A program made the position numbers and the translations under genes. The notes under the pieces were generated by a model. That model worked only from the letters and a program-made list of their open reading frames with translations, was not told the DNA's origin and searched no databases. This document shows positions 1 to 5,620 of a DNA stretch of 5,654 nucleotides, in pieces. The stretch's first letter is position 1; each line of letters opens with the position of its first letter. The stretch covers positions 1-5,654 of the forward strand of contig NZ_CALKTQ010000224.1 in the NCBI RefSeq assembly GCF_937997465.1, in the 5' to 3' direction. This DNA is from an uncultured Campylobacter sp. Its GTDB lineage: Bacteria > Campylobacterota > Campylobacteria > Campylobacterales > Campylobacteraceae.

Positions 1-491
1 TTGAACTAACAAAGACCGATCTAGCTAGCTTTGACGCCGTTATCAGCGCATTTGCGGCATGGACGCCCGAAACGTTCCCCCTTCATAAAAAGGTAGCAAA
101 ACACCTCGCAGACGCGCTTAGCGGTACGAAAACGAGACTGCTCGTCATCGGCGGCGCGGGTACGCTATACGTGGACGATAAAGGCACTATGGCTATGAAT
201 ACGCCGGGCTTCCCGCCTGAGTATATGGGCGTCGCAAAGGCTACGGCGGAGTCGTTTTTTGAGCTAAAAGGTAGAACGGGCGTACTCTGGACATACGTCT
301 CGCCTGCCGGGGACTACGACGCAAACGGCGCTCGCACCGGCAAATACGTGCTCGGTAATGATCACGTCATACTAAACTCGCAAAACGAGAGCTATATCAG
401 CTACGCCGATCTTGCGATCGCGATCATTGACGAGCTAAAAAATAGAAATTTCGTGCAAAAGCGCTTTACCGCCGTCGGCGAGAGGGCGTGA
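1..491 (+). CDS. NAD(P)H-binding oxidoreductase, putative NADH-flavin reductase (YwnB-like), 5'-truncated
   Basis: The reading frame is open from the first complete codon at base 3 to the TGA at 489-491, giving the last 162 residues. The window edge cuts off the N-terminus with the expected GxxGxxG nucleotide-binding loop; relatives have about 200-215 residues, so some 45-50 are missing. The Met at 171 is internal, because family-conserved sequence lies upstream of it. Visible family features are a DAVISAF strand, a strand-loop LLVIGGAGTL, the FPPEY segment, WTYVSPAG, a GKY-LG segment and a C-terminal ISYADLAIAIIDEL helix. Together these match the atypical SDR group described as putative NADH-flavin reductases (COG2910, NAD(P)H-binding domain). 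Members are thought to be cytoplasmic and to bind NAD(P)H, but substrates are mostly unknown. An Rrf2-type regulator follows 80 bases downstream, as ywnA lies beside ywnB in Bacillus subtilis. The family call is firm; the enzymatic activity is inferred. Confidence 0.85.
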   Translation, partial: ELTKTDLASFDAVISAFAAWTPETFPLHKKVAKHLADALSGTKTRLLVIGGAGTLYVDDKGTMAMNTPGFPPEYMGVAKATAESFFELKGRTGVLWTYVSPAGDYDANGARTGKYVLGNDHVILNSQNESYISYADLAIAIIDELKNRNFVQKRFTAVGERA

Positions 492-515
492 GCTTAAAAT
501 TTTGCGTAATTTAGC

Positions 516-521
516 TAAAAT
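516..521 (+). promoter_or_regulatory. candidate -10 element for the Rrf2 gene
   Basis: TAAAAT matches the sigma-70 -10 consensus at five of six positions in an otherwise AT-rich gap. No good -35 is visible, but -35 boxes are poorly conserved in Campylobacter. Transcription would start at about base 528, inside the following inverted repeat, where a repressor could block it. Such short AT-rich words are common in this genome, so the call is weak. Confidence 0.25.
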
Positions 522-525
522 AACG

Positions 526-550
526 CCGCACGAAACTAACGTGCGGTTTT
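526..550 (+). terminator. GC-rich hairpin with short T run; terminator or Rrf2 operator
   Basis: CCGCACG (526-532) and CGTGCGG (540-546) form a perfect 7-bp inverted repeat around a 7-base loop. A possible G-U pair extends the base, and TTTT follows (547-550). The hairpin begins 35 bases after the oxidoreductase stop codon, and this form and position fit a Rho-independent terminator for that gene. The T run is short. The dyad also lies just upstream of a probable autoregulated Rrf2 gene, so it may instead, or in addition, be an operator. Nothing else in the gap is as GC-rich or symmetric. Confidence 0.6.
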
Positions 551-571
551 AAATTTAAATCAAGGTCGGTT

Positions 572-994
572 ATGCAAATAGGACAAAAATTTTCCATCGC
601 TATCCACATCCTGCTTAGCTGCGAGTTTTTTAAGGACGAGAAAAATACGAGCGAGTTTTTGGCCGGCACGATCGGCACAAACCCCGTCATCGTGCGAAAT
701 ATAATCAGGCTTTTAAAATCGGCAAATTTAATAAACGTAAGCGCAGGCACGGGCGGATCGAGCCTAGCTAAGAAGCCTGAGCAGATCACGCTTTTTGATA
801 TATTTTCAGCGGTAAACGAGGGCGAAAACGACATCTTTAAAATCCACAAAAACTCGCCGCCGCCTTGTCCGCTAGGAGGCAGGATTGAGGCGCTTTTGAT
901 GCCTAAATTTGGCTCCGCGCAACAAGCAATGTTTGATAGCTTGGCGGGCGTAAATTTGCAAAATCTACTAGACGAACTGGCGGCTAAAAACTAA
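572..994 (+). CDS. Rrf2-family transcriptional regulator (YwnA-like)
   Basis: This 140-residue protein has the usual length for Rrf2 regulators, which bind operator DNA as dimers. The N-terminal helix QKFSIAIHILL and a winged helix-turn-helix at about residues 25-70 are clear: TSEFLAGTIGTNPVIVRNII gives the helix pair, and an AGTGGSSL turn leads into the wing. The TNPV recognition-helix start and the later PPPCPLGGRIEALL segment resemble Bacillus YwnA. The ATG at 572 follows an AAGG ribosome binding site (562-565) with 6-base spacing. Only C16 and C99 are present. The three-cysteine cluster that holds an Fe-S centre in IscR and NsrR is absent, so a classical Fe-S sensor is unlikely. C99 lies in a CP[VIL]G motif shared by this subgroup and could sense thiol or electrophile stress, which is inference. 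The likely targets are itself and the upstream oxidoreductase gene. The signal is unknown. Confidence 0.9.
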   Translation: MQIGQKFSIAIHILLSCEFFKDEKNTSEFLAGTIGTNPVIVRNIIRLLKSANLINVSAGTGGSSLAKKPEQITLFDIFSAVNEGENDIFKIHKNSPPPCPLGGRIEALLMPKFGSAQQAMFDSLAGVNLQNLLDELAAKN

Positions 995-1057
995 AATTTG
1001 CGCCTTTTAAAATTTCCTCGCTTTAAATTTAATCAGTAATTTAAAAAACAGAAGTGT

Positions 1058-1086
1058 TTGTAGTTAAAGAAAAATTTACTTATAAT
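1058..1086 (+). promoter_or_regulatory. sigma-70 type promoter of the symporter gene
   Basis: A perfect -10 box TATAAT (1081-1086) lies 17 bases after a weak -35 TTGTAG (1058-1063, three of six matches). The region is rich in T and A tracts, as is typical of Campylobacter promoters. The start would fall at about 1093, leaving a leader of about 20 bases before the GTG at 1114. This promoter overlaps the upstream in-frame extension from 1054, which argues that the extension is not translated. Confidence 0.6.
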
Positions 1087-1101
1087 TCACGGATTAAATT
1101 T

Positions 1102-1109
1102 AAAGGAGA
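1102..1109 (+). promoter_or_regulatory. ribosome binding site that fixes the symporter start
   Basis: AAAGGAGA is a strong Shine-Dalgarno sequence with its GGAG core ending five bases before the GTG at 1114. The alternative GTG at 1054 has no comparable site: the preceding bases are AACAGAA. The 1114 start also removes a 20-residue polar leader that is not typical of the family. Confidence 0.8.
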
Positions 1110-1113
1110 TTTC

Positions 1114-2412
1114 GTGCAACCAAACGCTAAACGCGGAATAATTCAAAAATATTTCGAGGCGAATTTGCTTCTAAAAATTTTAGCCGGACTTATTTTGGGT
1201 GCCGTTTGCGGCATCATTTTTCAAGACGCAAAGGACGCGATAGTTATCCTAAAGCCTTTTGGCGACGTGTTCATAAGACTTCTTAAGATGATCATCGTAC
1301 CTATCGTTATGGCCTCGCTCATCGTGGGCTGTAGCTCCATCTCGCCTTCGGACTTGGGTAGAGTAGGGGCAAAGGTGCTGATTTTTTACATATTGACGTC
1401 GTTTTTTGCCATCATAGTCGGGCTTGCGGTCGGGCTTGTTTTGGAGCCGGGCGCGGGACTGCACATAACCGGCAGCGGCGACGTAGCAGGCAAGGCCGCA
1501 AATGCGCCTAGTATGTCGTCGATACTCGTAAATTTGTTTCCCACTAACCCTTTTGAAGCCATTGCAAAGGGCGAAATTTTACAAATCATAACTTTTAGCT
1601 TATTTTTCGGCGTCGCGCTTTCGTTTTTAAAGGATAGCAAGGACGAGAGGCTTAGTAGGCTGGGAAATTTGATCTACGACGTATTTGACGGAATCAACCA
1701 TATCATGTTTTACGTCATAAGATGGATCATGGAGTACGCGCCGTTTGGCGTTTTCGCTCTTATATTTATCGTATTTTCGCAGCAGGGCGTAAAGGCTTTC
1801 GGACCGCTTTTAGGCGTCACGGTTAGCGCGTATATCGGCTTTGCGACTCAAATTTTCGTCGTTTATTTCTTGATTTGCTTGATCGTTAAAATCAATCCGT
1901 TTAAATTTCTAAAAAAAGTTCGATCGCCTATGCTGACGGCTTTTGTAACCAGAAGCTCGGGCGGAACGCTGCCTATCTCGATGAAAACGGCCGAAGAAGA
2001 TATGGGTATCCCAAAGCAAATTTACGGATTTGCGCTTACGGTTGGAGCCACCGTAAATATGAACGGCACGATCATATATCTAGGTATCTGCGCGATGTTT
2101 ATCGCTAACGCCGTAGGCGTGGAGCTTGACTCTGGGGCTAAAATGACCATAATACTAACGGCCGTCCTTGCCGCCGTCGGAACTGCCGGAGTGCCTGGAG
2201 CGGGCGCGATAATGCTTTTGATGGTGCTTGAATCAGTCGGTCTAAAAGTCGAGGGCGGAAGCGCAGTAGCTGCGGCGTATGCGCTGATTTTGGGCACCGA
2301 CGCGATCCTTGACATGGGGCGCACGTCGATGAACGTGACGGGAGATATGCTGGGCGCGCTAGTGGTGGCTAAAAATGAAAAAAAATTAGACGAAAGTAAG
2401 TGGGCGGATTAG
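1114..2412 (+). CDS. dicarboxylate/amino acid:cation symporter (DAACS, SLC1-like), probably glutamate/aspartate
   Basis: From the GTG at 1114 the protein has 432 residues, the usual size for inner-membrane, trimeric, elevator-type symporters like GltPh. Residues 48-63, PFGDVFIRLLKMIIVP, match the family's first signature. Hydrophobic helices fill most of the chain. Other visible landmarks are RSSGGTLP at 280-287 (hairpin HP1), NMNGT at 315-319 (helix 7), VGTAGVPG at 355-362 (hairpin HP2) and DMGRT..NVTGD at 400-411 (helix 8). By analogy with GltPh, R403 (R397) binds the side-chain carboxylate and D400 (D394) the amino group. Having both favours aspartate/glutamate over DctA-type C4-dicarboxylates, which lack that aspartate. 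Y92, T95 and S96 match further cation-site residues, but the usual NMDGT is NMNGT here. Uptake of Asp or Glu would suit an amino-acid-consuming Campylobacter. The gene has its own promoter and appears to be a separate unit from hemE, 48 bases downstream. The exact substrate and the coupling ion are inferred. Confidence 0.93.
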   Translation: MQPNAKRGIIQKYFEANLLLKILAGLILGAVCGIIFQDAKDAIVILKPFGDVFIRLLKMIIVPIVMASLIVGCSSISPSDLGRVGAKVLIFYILTSFFAIIVGLAVGLVLEPGAGLHITGSGDVAGKAANAPSMSSILVNLFPTNPFEAIAKGEILQIITFSLFFGVALSFLKDSKDERLSRLGNLIYDVFDGINHIMFYVIRWIMEYAPFGVFALIFIVFSQQGVKAFGPLLGVTVSAYIGFATQIFVVYFLICLIVKINPFKFLKKVRSPMLTAFVTRSSGGTLPISMKTAEEDMGIPKQIYGFALTVGATVNMNGTIIYLGICAMFIANAVGVELDSGAKMTIILTAVLAAVGTAGVPGAGAIMLLMVLESVGLKVEGGSAVAAAYALILGTDAILDMGRTSMNVTGDMLGALVVAKNEKKLDESKWAD

Positions 2413-2437
2413 AATTTAATAAATATTTAGATAAAAT
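2409..2437 (+). promoter_or_regulatory. candidate hemE promoter
   Basis: TAAAAT (2432-2437) is a five-of-six -10 match preceded by GA, with TTAGAA (2409-2414) 17 bases upstream as a weak -35 overlapping the symporter stop codon. The position would give a leader of about 15-20 bases containing the AAAGGA ribosome binding site of hemE. Read-through from the symporter gene is also possible, because no terminator hairpin is visible between the genes. Confidence 0.4.
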
Positions 2438-2460
2438 CGCTAAAAATTTAAAGGAAATAT

Positions 2461-3483
2461 ATGATTTTCATCGACGCTTGTTTAAAAAAACCGACGCCTT
2501 ATACACCTGTTTGGATGATGCGGCAGGCTGGTCGGTATCTGCCCGAGTATATGCGAGTGCGCTCCGCGGCGGGCGACTTTTTATCACTTTGCAAGGATTA
2601 TAAAAAAGCCAGCGAGGTCACGATCCAACCGGTTGAAATTTTGGGCGTCGATGCGGCGATACTTTTTAGCGATATCCTCGTCGTACCGCTAGAAATGGGC
2701 ATGGATCTTAAATTTGTCCAAGGCGAGGGGCCGGTGTTTAGCTATCCGATCAAGACGAAAGATGATCTAGATAGGCTGGATGTTCAAAAATCAATTAAAA
2801 ATTTAGACTACGTATATGATACGATCAAGCTAACGCGCGAAAATTTGGCGCAGGATAAAGCACTAATCGGCTTTTGCGGGGCGCCGTGGACGATAGCTAC
2901 GTATATGATCGAGGGCGGCGGGACGAAAACCTATGCGGTTAGCAAGAAGCTTTTGTATTCAAATCCCGAGTTTATGCACCAAATTTTAGCCAAGGTCACG
3001 GCTGCGCTCATAGGCTACATGAAAGAGCAGATAAAAGCCGGCGTAAACGCGGTTCAAATTTTTGATAGCTGGGCGGCTGCGCTGGAAGACGAGGCTTATT
3101 TTGAGTTTGGCTGGAAGTATATCATGGATATAGTGGATGCGCTTAAGGCTGAATTTCCGCAAATTCCGGTTATCGTTTTTCCAAAAGGCATAAGCGGATA
3201 TCTGGATAAAATTTCAGGAAATTTTGATGTTTTTGGAGTGGATTGGAGTACGCCGATCGAGCTTGCTAAAGAAAAACTAAGCCCGAAATACGTCCTTCAA
3301 GGAAATATGGAGCCTACGCGCCTTTATAGCAAAGAGGCGATCGACGCGGGTGTGGAACGAATTTTGCAGACGATGAAAAACGCGCCGCATATCTTTAATC
3401 TCGGACACGGTATTTTGCCTGATATTCCGGTGGAAAACGCGAAATATTTTATAAAACGAGTGCAAGAAAAAAGCGCAAGATAA
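2461..3483 (+). CDS. hemE: uroporphyrinogen decarboxylase
   Basis: HemE decarboxylates the four acetate side chains of uroporphyrinogen III to give coproporphyrinogen III, a cytoplasmic, cofactor-free step of heme synthesis. At 340 residues it has the normal length, and it carries all the main motifs: PVWMMRQAGRYLPEY at 16-30, ILFSDILVVP at 67-76, GFCGAPWTIATY ending at Y148, QIFDSWAA around S203, GVDW, QGNMEP and FNLGHGILPD around H316. The catalytic or substrate-binding residues known from the human enzyme (R37, R41, D86, Y164, S219, H339) correspond to R21, R25, D71, Y148, S203 and H316, and all are kept. The ATG at 2461 follows AAAGGA with 5-base spacing and begins the expected MIFIDAC N-terminus. 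The stop codon overlaps the ribosome binding site of the chemoreceptor gene, which suggests one transcript. Heme is needed for the cytochromes of respiratory Campylobacter. No anomaly is seen. Confidence 0.98.
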   Translation: MIFIDACLKKPTPYTPVWMMRQAGRYLPEYMRVRSAAGDFLSLCKDYKKASEVTIQPVEILGVDAAILFSDILVVPLEMGMDLKFVQGEGPVFSYPIKTKDDLDRLDVQKSIKNLDYVYDTIKLTRENLAQDKALIGFCGAPWTIATYMIEGGGTKTYAVSKKLLYSNPEFMHQILAKVTAALIGYMKEQIKAGVNAVQIFDSWAAALEDEAYFEFGWKYIMDIVDALKAEFPQIPVIVFPKGISGYLDKISGNFDVFGVDWSTPIELAKEKLSPKYVLQGNMEPTRLYSKEAIDAGVERILQTMKNAPHIFNLGHGILPDIPVENAKYFIKRVQEKSAR

Positions 3484-3489
3484 AGGAGG
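3482..3489 (+). promoter_or_regulatory. strong ribosome binding site overlapping the hemE stop codon
   Basis: AAAGGAGG is close to a full anti-Shine-Dalgarno match and begins inside the hemE TAA (3481-3483). Its GGAGG core ends four bases before the chemoreceptor ATG at 3494. Ribosomes finishing hemE would sit on this site, so coupled translation is plausible. Confidence 0.75.
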
Positions 3490-3493
3490 AAGG

Positions 3494-5446
3494 ATGAACA
3501 ATCTGAGCATAAAACTTAAAATTTTAGTCATAGCTCTAGTCGGGCTAATAGGTCTTGGTATCATTAGCGCCTATATGTTAAACGGTATTATCAAAACTCG
3601 CGATAAAGCCGATTACAGCGAGCGTATAGTAGATACGATCATAAATCAAAACGACTTCATTCACGAGATGCAAAAAGAGCGCGGTTTTAGCTCTGGAGTG
3701 CTAGCCGGCGGAGACAATGCTAAACTCGTGGCTCAGCGCAAGAACGTGGATGCGGCGCTTGAGAAGCTTGCGGAAAAGAACGAAATAGCTCCGGAGATAG
3801 CTAGCATTCGCTCGGGCGTAGATCAAAGAAGCGGCGATAATCTAATCGGACGTATAACTAAAATACTAAGAAAAGAAGTTATCGCTATAAACGGATATAG
3901 CGACAAACTGGAGCCTAGCCTCGTTGATGATTTAGAACGCATTATTATCGTCGGGGAGATAAAGGAATCGTTTGGTATCTTACGCGCTACGCTAAACGGG
4001 GTTTTTACTAAAAAAAGTATAAGCAAAGAAGACTATAACAAAGTAGTCGCACTAAATAGCGTAATCAATAAATTTATGCAGGATTTCGACGAGTACAATC
4101 CAAAAGAATTTAGTGCTGAATTTGATACTATCGCTAGAAAAAAGGCGGACTTTAACGATGCGATGAATATCATCAAAAACGTAGTCACTACCGAGGATAT
4201 ATCATACGACCCCGCGACTTGGTTCTCAAAAATAACTCTATCTATAGATGCGATGAGGGAGCTAGAGCTAAAGCTATTAAGCGATATGAAAAATGCAGCC
4301 TCGCAGGTAAAAAGTGAAGTGACGGCACAGCTCGTATTTAGCGGTATTGTTATCGCCGTGTGCGTGCTTTTGATGTTGCTGGCTTCTATCATAATCGGTA
4401 AAAATTTAATCTCAGGTATTGATCAGACTAAAAACGGCCTTGTGAGATTTTTCGAATTTTTAAACAATAAAACCGACAAAGCCGAAACGTTAGAGCGCAG
4501 CGGAAGCGACGAGATCGGACAGATGAGCACGCTAATAAACGAAAATATCAGGCAAATCGAGGCAAATCTCGCCGAGCAAAATAGCTTCATAAAAGAGGCA
4601 AACGCATTTGTAGGGCAGATAGGCAAGGGCAACTATGTAGCCCAGCTAAACGCCGACACCTCAAATCCGGCTCTTAGCCAGCTAAAACAGACTTTTAAAG
4701 ACCTACAAATCGCGCTAAAACAAGCCATAGCTGCAAACGGCGACGAGGTGTTAAATTTGCTAGAAAGCTTTAAAAATCAGGACTTTACGAAAAGACTCGA
4801 CGATGAAGGCAAAGTAGCTGCCGGTATCAATGCTTTAGGCGAAGAGATAGCCGGTATGCTAAGGGCAAATTTAGAGCAGGCGCATACGCTTGAAGAAAAG
4901 GCCGAGTTTTTAGCTCGCTCGATGCAGCAAGTCACGCAAGGCGCTAATTCGCAGGCTAATTCGCTACAAGAGAGCGCCGCAGCAGTCGAGGAGATGAGTA
5001 GCTCTATGAATGCTATCAGCCAAAAGGCCGAAGATGTAACGCGCCAAAGCGAGGAGATCAAAAACATCATCGTCATCATCCGCGATATCGCCGATCAGAC
5101 AAACTTGCTAGCGCTTAACGCAGCCATCGAAGCAGCGCGCGCAGGCGAACACGGCAGAGGCTTTGCGGTCGTGGCCGATGAGGTCCGCAAACTAGCCGAA
5201 CGTACGCAAAAATCTCTCGGCGAAATCGAAGCCAACGCAAACGTGCTAGCTCAAAGCATCAATGAGATGAGCGAAAGCATCAGGGAGCAAAGCGAAGCTA
5301 TCAATATGATAAATCAAGGCGTAGCCGAGGTTGATGAGCTAACTAAGCAAAACGTCAGGGTTGCAAACGATACGAGCGTCGTAACCGCCGAGGTAGACAG
5401 CATGGCAAAGGCGATAGTAGAAGACGTAAGACGTAAGAAATTTTAA
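3494..5446 (+). CDS. methyl-accepting chemotaxis protein with periplasmic NIT (nitrate/nitrite-sensing) domain
   Basis: This 650-residue transmembrane chemoreceptor should signal through CheW and CheA to the flagellar motor. The first membrane helix is about residues 9-30. A periplasmic helical region (about 45-268) follows, with HEMQKERGFSSG at 57-68, QR at 81-82 and a late WFSKITLSIDAMRELE segment (243-258). These are hallmarks of the NIT domain, proposed for nitrate and nitrite sensing. The second membrane helix is about 280-302. A long linker (about 305-460) has a HAMP-type SGSDEIGQM (336-344) and two further HAMP-like repeats with GKGNY (377-381) and NQDFTKRLDDEG (428-439). Residues 495-504 fit the methylation consensus, with E499/E500 as likely sites. 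The conserved tip is about 531-568 (DIADQTNLLALNAAIEAARA onward). The C-terminus, ending RRKKF, looks complete and lacks an NWETF-type tether. It sits 10 bases behind hemE. The receptor class is certain, the NIT assignment probable and the ligand unproven. Confidence 0.95.
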   Translation: MNNLSIKLKILVIALVGLIGLGIISAYMLNGIIKTRDKADYSERIVDTIINQNDFIHEMQKERGFSSGVLAGGDNAKLVAQRKNVDAALEKLAEKNEIAPEIASIRSGVDQRSGDNLIGRITKILRKEVIAINGYSDKLEPSLVDDLERIIIVGEIKESFGILRATLNGVFTKKSISKEDYNKVVALNSVINKFMQDFDEYNPKEFSAEFDTIARKKADFNDAMNIIKNVVTTEDISYDPATWFSKITLSIDAMRELELKLLSDMKNAASQVKSEVTAQLVFSGIVIAVCVLLMLLASIIIGKNLISGIDQTKNGLVRFFEFLNNKTDKAETLERSGSDEIGQMSTLINENIRQIEANLAEQNSFIKEANAFVGQIGKGNYVAQLNADTSNPALSQLKQTFKDLQIALKQAIAANGDEVLNLLESFKNQDFTKRLDDEGKVAAGINALGEEIAGMLRANLEQAHTLEEKAEFLARSMQQVTQGANSQANSLQESAAAVEEMSSSMNAISQKAEDVTRQSEEIKNIIVIIRDIADQTNLLALNAAIEAARAGEHGRGFAVVADEVRKLAERTQKSLGEIEANANVLAQSINEMSESIREQSEAINMINQGVAEVDELTKQNVRVANDTSVVTAEVDSMAKAIVEDVRRKKF

Positions 5447-5454
5447 GTTATTTT

Positions 5455-5484
5455 GGCGGTTTCTTATTTTGCACAGGAACCGTC
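5455..5484 (+). terminator. weak hairpin just after the chemoreceptor gene
   Basis: GGCGGTTTC (5455-5463) can pair with GGAACCGTC (5476-5484) over nine pairs, two of them G-U, around a 12-base loop. It starts eight bases after the stop codon. The sequence that follows is AAATTTGAC rather than a T run, so it is a poor Rho-independent terminator. It may instead stabilise the mRNA 3' end or occur by chance. Confidence 0.3.
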
Positions 5485-5516
5485 AAATTTGACTTTATAT
5501 ATGATTTTTGAAGTTA

Positions 5517-5571
5517 ACATAAAGCAAAATTTGAGAGAAACTAAATTTCCGAATTTTACTTTATGTCTTTT
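5517..5571 (+). terminator. 17-bp imperfect inverted repeat followed by T run; possible operon terminator
   Basis: Bases 5517-5533 and 5550-5566 form an inverted repeat with one C/A mismatch and one G-U pair. The outer eight pairs, ACATAAAG with CTTTATGT, are perfect. The loop has 16 bases, and CTTTT (5567-5571) follows the 3' arm, with a second T run at 5578-5583. The stem is long but AT-rich. It lies about 70 bases past the chemoreceptor stop codon and is the best terminator candidate for the hemE-chemoreceptor unit. A small structured RNA or a binding site for a dimeric protein are alternatives. Confidence 0.45.
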
Positions 5572-5586
5572 AAAAAGTTTTTTGTG

Positions 5587-5620
5587 TGGTAGATGAATTT
5601 CGTTTTAAAATTTGCTACCA
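5587..5620. repeat. short inverted repeat in the noncoding tail
   Basis: TGGTAG (5587-5592) is the exact inverse of CTACCA (5615-5620). After a one-base bulge the stem can continue for seven more pairs, two of them G-U, around the loop CGTTTTA. No T run follows. Its role is unknown; it could belong to a leader or promoter region of a gene beyond the window, or be chance pairing in AT-rich DNA. Confidence 0.3.

Noticed and set aside
171..173. ATG at 171 as the true start of the first gene
   Set aside because: Conserved family strands lie upstream in the same open frame, and the frame continues to the window edge, so this is an internal methionine.
511..849. Minus-strand open frame of 112 codons opposite the Rrf2 gene
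   Set aside because: It lies antisense to a gene with clear family motifs, has no recognisable protein features and would run through the intergenic dyad. It is explained as a shadow of the coding strand.
1015..1050. AAATTT and TTTAAATTTAA palindromes between the Rrf2 and symporter genes as a possible terminator or operator
   Set aside because: These words occur throughout the window, including inside genes, and reflect genome-wide bias. No GC stem with T run is present.
2022..2324. Minus-strand open frame of 100 codons inside the symporter gene
   Set aside because: It is Ala/Pro/Thr-rich translation of the opposite strand of the conserved hairpin regions. No start signal or family resemblance was seen.
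2400..2603. Plus-strand open frame of 67 codons overlapping the symporter end and the hemE start
   Set aside because: It is read in another frame through the hemE N-terminus, whose own frame is strongly conserved. Its start lies within the symporter gene without a ribosome binding site.
4777..5079. Minus-strand open frame of 100 codons, Ser/Ala/Cys-rich and hydrophobic
   Set aside because: It is an antisense shadow of the chemoreceptor coiled coil. The repeated heptads on the coding strand give an artificial hydrophobic pattern on the other.
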